Made by a program: the position numbers and the translations under genes. A stretch of DNA of 51,435 nt from positions 1 through 51,435 of the forward strand of contig JAJQFU010000027.1 in the NCBI GenBank assembly GCA_021200955.1, given 5' to 3'. Shown one piece after another: positions 48,967-51,435 of the stretch. The notes under the pieces are model-generated. The model saw only the letters and a program-made list of their open reading frames with translations. It had not been told where the DNA came from and searched no databases. The DNA is from Clostridiales bacterium. GTDB lineage: Bacteria; Bacillota; Clostridia; Lachnospirales; CAG-274. The first letter of the stretch is position 1. The number at the start of each line of letters is the position of its first letter.

Positions 48967-49410
48967 TTATTCTGCTTCGTAGTAGCCTTCCTCATGCTCA
49001 CCTATGTCGTTTACAGGCTTTTCGAGACCCTCTATAACAATGCCGTTTTTCTCGGCATAGTCCCAAAGGGCAGCGTGAAGAGCTTCTTCAGCAAGACAGG
49101 AGCAGTGAACCTTTACGGGAGGAAGTCCGTCGAGAGCCTCCATAACGGCTTTATTTGTGATTTCCAAAGCCTCCTGAATAGTCTTTCCCTTAATAAGCTC
49201 AGTAGCAATTGAGCTTGTGGCAACAGCAGCGCCGCAGCCGAAGGTTTTAAACTTTGCGTCTAAAACAATTCCGTATTCTATCTTCAAAAATATTTTCATT
49301 ATGTCGCCGCATTTTGCGTTGCCTACTGTGCCTACGCCGCTGGCGTCCTCAATTTCTCCTACGTTTCTGGGGTTCATAAAGTGATCCATTACCTTTTCGC
49401 TGTACATCAT
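48967..49410 (-). CDS. iscU: Fe-S cluster scaffold IscU/NifU-N
   Basis: 147 residues. The ligands are C34 and D36 (NAKCGD), C59 (FGCGAA) and C103 (VHCSCLAEE), as in IscU; C105 is an extra nearby Cys. It assembles Fe-S clusters using sulfur from the cysteine desulfurase encoded just upstream. ATG 49407 is an equally possible start. It is 55 bp after iscS on the same strand, giving iscR-iscS-iscU. Confidence 0.94.
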   Translation of the reverse strand: MMYSEKVMDHFMNPRNVGEIEDASGVGTVGNAKCGDIMKIFLKIEYGIVLDAKFKTFGCGAAVATSSIATELIKGKTIQEALEITNKAVMEALDGLPPVKVHCSCLAEEALHAALWDYAEKNGIVIEGLEKPVNDIGEHEEGYYEAE

Positions 49411-49465
49411 AAAAAATCAACCTCTTTTCAAAATATATCTTTTACTTTTTGTTATTCTTTATAAA

Positions 49466-50626
49466 TTATTCATATAAAGGCGACATTGCTCTGAGCCTTT
49501 CTATAATAGGAGGAAGCTTTTCAAGAACATAGTCAACCTCTTCCTCTGTGTTAAATCTGCCGAGAGACAGTCTCAGTGAGCCGTGAGCCTTTTCGTGGGG
49601 CAGACCTATTGCCAAAAGTACGTGGCTTGGGTCAAGAGAGCCGGAAGTGCAGGCACTTCCGCTTGAACCGCAAATTCCGTTCATATCCAAAAGAAGAAGA
49701 ATTGACTCACCCTCTATAAATTCAAACGAAATGTTTACATTCCCCGGCAGTCTTTTATCTCTTGAGCCGTTAAGCCTTGAATAAGGGATTGTTGACAAAA
49801 TGCCGTCTATAAGCTTGTCGCGAAGCTTTGTCTGTCTCTTTGCTTCCTCTTCGAGATGAGCCACTGCGTCTGTTAAGGCTTTGCCTAAGCCTATAATTCC
49901 GGGAACGTTTTCCGTTGTGGCTCTTCTTCCTCTTTCCTGCTGACCGCCGTGAATAAGGTTTTTAATTTTTATGCCCTTGCGGATGTAAAGTGCGCCTACT
50001 CCCTTGGGAGCATAAAGCTTGTGACCTGAAATTGACATAAGGTCGATGTTTAAAGCCTTTACGTCAATAGGTACGTGCCCGGCAGCCTGAACAGCGTCTG
50101 TGTGGAAAATAATGTTGTGTTCCTTGGCGATTTTGCCTATTTCGGCTATGGGCTGAATTGTGCCTATTTCGTTGTTTGCAAACATAATTGAAATGAGGAT
50201 TGTGTCGGGACGTATAGCCGCCTTTAAGTCCTCAAGGCTTATAAGACCCTCGCCGTCTACAGGGAGGTATGTGACCTCGAAACCTTCGCTTTCCAAATAT
50301 TCACAGGTGTGAAGAACGGCGTGATGCTCTATGCAGCTTGTAATAATGTGCTTGCCCTTGCTTTTATATGCATTTGCAATTCCCTTAATTGCCCAGTTGT
50401 CCGCTTCAGAACCGCCGGAGGTAAAGTAAATTTCGTTTTTGTCGCAGTTTATGGCTGCCGCCGCTTCTGCTCTTGCGTTTTCAACAGCGTCTTTACACCT
50501 TTGAGCCGGCTTGTATATGCTTGAAGGATTAAAATATTCTTCGCTGTAATATTTGGAAATTGCATCCATAACCTCCGGGCTGACCTTTGTTGTAGCCGCA
50601 TTGTCAAAATAATATATTCTATCCAC
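49466..50626 (-). CDS. iscS: Cysteine desulfurase IscS/NifS
   Basis: 386 residues, class V aminotransferase fold. PLP Lys is K203 ([10 protein letters not shown]) and the sulfur-accepting Cys is C326 ([12 protein letters not shown]). [15 protein letters not shown] is typical. It delivers persulfide sulfur to IscU and tRNA thiolases; the TtcA-like protein in this window would be one user. It lies between iscR and iscU. Confidence 0.95.
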   Translation of the reverse strand: MDRIYYFDNAATTKVSPEVMDAISKYYSEEYFNPSSIYKPAQRCKDAVENARAEAAAAINCDKNEIYFTSGGSEADNWAIKGIANAYKSKGKHIITSCIEHHAVLHTCEYLESEGFEVTYLPVDGEGLISLEDLKAAIRPDTILISIMFANNEIGTIQPIAEIGKIAKEHNIIFHTDAVQAAGHVPIDVKALNIDLMSISGHKLYAPKGVGALYIRKGIKIKNLIHGGQQERGRRATTENVPGIIGLGKALTDAVAHLEEEAKRQTKLRDKLIDGILSTIPYSRLNGSRDKRLPGNVNISFEFIEGESILLLLDMNGICGSSGSACTSGSLDPSHVLLAIGLPHEKAHGSLRLSLGRFNTEEEVDYVLEKLPPIIERLRAMSPLYE

Positions 50627-50681
50627 TTAAAAGACTCCTTTATATTAATTTTTGTATATATGTTCCTTCGCTGACACCATT

Positions 50682-50797
50682 AAGCCTCCCCTTGAGGGGA
50701 GGTGCCTACCGCAAGGTAGGCGGAGAGGCGGGGCGGTTTCCATTTTTTTCCAAACTGCTTTTTATTGATTTTTAACCTCTCAGTCAGCTTTCCGCTG
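50682..50797. repeat. Composite palindromic repeat, truncated copy
   Basis: Left half AAGCCTCCCCTTGAGGGGAGG, GCCTACC-GCAA-GGTAGGC and GGAGAGG, an AT-rich centre, then AACCTCTCAGTCAGC...GCTG. The outermost arm of the right half is missing. The right portion (50774-50797) forms the stop codon and last codons of iscR. Confidence 0.75.
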
Positions 50798-51191
50798 CCA
50801 AATCCTTAAGGGTTATTCCTTCGGCGGTTTCCTTCAAACTCGATGAAAGCTTTGCCCAAACTCCCTTTGCGGTGCAGCCCTTACAGTTTAGGCTGCCGCA
50901 GCTTCCGTCGTCTCCGCACTGAACAAGGTTTAAAGGCCCTTCCAAAACCTCTAAAAGCTCGCAGACTGTTATATCCTCGGCGGCTCTGTTAAGCTTATAT
51001 CCGCCGCCTGCTCCTCTCGTACTTTTCACAAAGCCCCCTTTTTTCAGGGAGGCAATGAGCTGTTCCAAATAATTTTCGGAAATGCCGTTTCTTTCGGCAA
51101 TTGCATTTAAAGACACTGTGCCTTTATCTTCATTTAAAGCTATGTCAATCATAGCCTTAAGTCCGTATCTCGCTCTTGTTGAAATTTTCAA
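50784..51191 (-). CDS. iscR: Rrf2-family Fe-S regulator IscR
   Basis: 135 residues. Winged-helix at 1-65 ('MKISTRARYGLKAMIDIALN', 'LEQLIASLKKGGFVKSTRGAGGGYKL') and four Cys at 92, 98, 103 and 106, matching the [2Fe-2S] ligand region of IscR. It senses cluster supply and represses the isc operon. Start TTG 51191 with SD GAGGTGAT. The final residues (AAES) and stop come from the palindromic repeat. A promoter lies at 51242-51270. Confidence 0.93.
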   Translation of the reverse strand: MKISTRARYGLKAMIDIALNEDKGTVSLNAIAERNGISENYLEQLIASLKKGGFVKSTRGAGGGYKLNRAAEDITVCELLEVLEGPLNLVQCGDDGSCGSLNCKGCTAKGVWAKLSSSLKETAEGITLKDLAAES

Positions 51192-51220
51192 AATATCACC
51201 TCACACCGCAATAAAACCAA

Positions 51221-51270
51221 CCTTTTTACTCGGTATTAAATATAATACATCAATCCGGCTGTAATGTCAA
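51221..51270 (-). promoter_or_regulatory. iscR promoter with candidate Rrf2 operator
   Basis: TTGACA (51270-51265), 17-bp spacer, TATTAT (51247-51242) on the minus strand. Just downstream lies AATACCGAGTAAAAAGG (about 51237-51221), which could be the IscR site, but the match to a known consensus is weak. Confidence 0.7.
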
Positions 51271-51299
51271 GAGGTAAAGCCGAGATTTTATGGTTAGCC

Positions 51300-51435
51300 A
51301 ACGCTAATGTTTATAATGATTTTCAACATATTTTAAGGAGAATTCCATTTTTTCAGCACTTAAGCGGTTTTTAATTATAAATTAATTACGAACTAATAAA
51401 TTATTAAAAAAACAGCCTTTTTTGAAGAATTGAAA
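51300..51435. other. Window end without recognised feature
   Basis: AT-rich sequence. An AAGGAGAA Shine-Dalgarno-like motif at about 51334 is not followed by a start codon. Nothing else stands out. Confidence 0.4.

Overview
The window reads as a chromosomal segment of an anaerobic, Gram-positive, spore-forming Firmicute of class Clostridia. The evidence is a meso-DAP-type MurE (DNPR motif), S-layer-homology surface proteins, a spore photoproduct lyase-like radical SAM protein, a T-box leucine leader, a class A RNase P RNA, Fe-S type Rrf2/IscR and PurF, and sigma-A promoters with near-perfect 17-bp spacing. Genus and species cannot be fixed from the sequence alone. No phage, plasmid, IS transposase or CRISPR array was seen.

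Layout. 1-560: two small convergent-RNA loci, each encoding a 20-residue hydrophobic peptide (loci A and B). 559-3980: a lipoprotein, a small membrane protein, a palindromic MITE-like repeat and a YcdB/SLH surface protein. 4043-5686: rnpB, overlapping the 3' end of a CNNM/HlyC-type CBS membrane protein gene. 5860-7618: a TtcA-like protein and a tyrosine recombinase. 7663-20630: the division and cell wall (dcw) cluster mraZ-rsmH-ftsL-two PBPs-murE-murF-mraY-murD-ftsW. It stops before murG/ftsQ/ftsZ and is followed by yajC-rnz. 22234-24959: an operon of ECF sigma factor, soluble zinc anti-sigma factor and an ankyrin-GH43 fusion. 24957-25798: a tandem pair of further hydrophobic-peptide/antisense-RNA loci (C and D), then tRNA-Glu and tRNA-Cys. 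26284-29300: a candidate structured RNA and a very well expressed-looking surface protein, both preceded by 11-bp-periodic TGTTAC boxes. 29333-36677: repeats, an orphan RelB/DinJ antitoxin, T-box-leuA, topB, malQ and an acidic lipoprotein. 36686-42480: GH13 amylase, SplB-like protein, MTA/SAH-type nucleosidase and a GH10-like/SLH protein. 42593-47996: purC-purF-purB-purA-thioesterase operon. 48017-48410: the fifth hydrophobic-peptide/antisense locus (E). 48436-51270: deoxyribosyltransferase-like protein and iscR-iscS-iscU.

The strongest candidate for something undescribed is the family of five small loci (A-E). Each encodes a 20-38 residue Ile/Leu/Val-rich peptide. In B-E a convergent short RNA with its own consensus promoter ends at a terminator hairpin overlapping the 3' end of the peptide gene; for A only the end of that RNA lies in the window. 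In most copies the peptide Shine-Dalgarno can be closed by a leader hairpin, and the 5' leader complements the 3' end of the same mRNA. This is the logic of type I toxin-antitoxin modules, but the peptides match no family that I can name with confidence. A second notable signal is the set of WalR/PhoP-like direct repeats (TGTTAC, 11-bp period) upstream of the dcw cluster, the candidate ncRNA and the major surface protein. A third theme is repeats or RNA genes that supply the last codons of neighbouring proteins: the MITE for the YcdB/SLH gene, a palindromic repeat for iscR, a GC-rich repeat for topB and rnpB for the CNNM gene.
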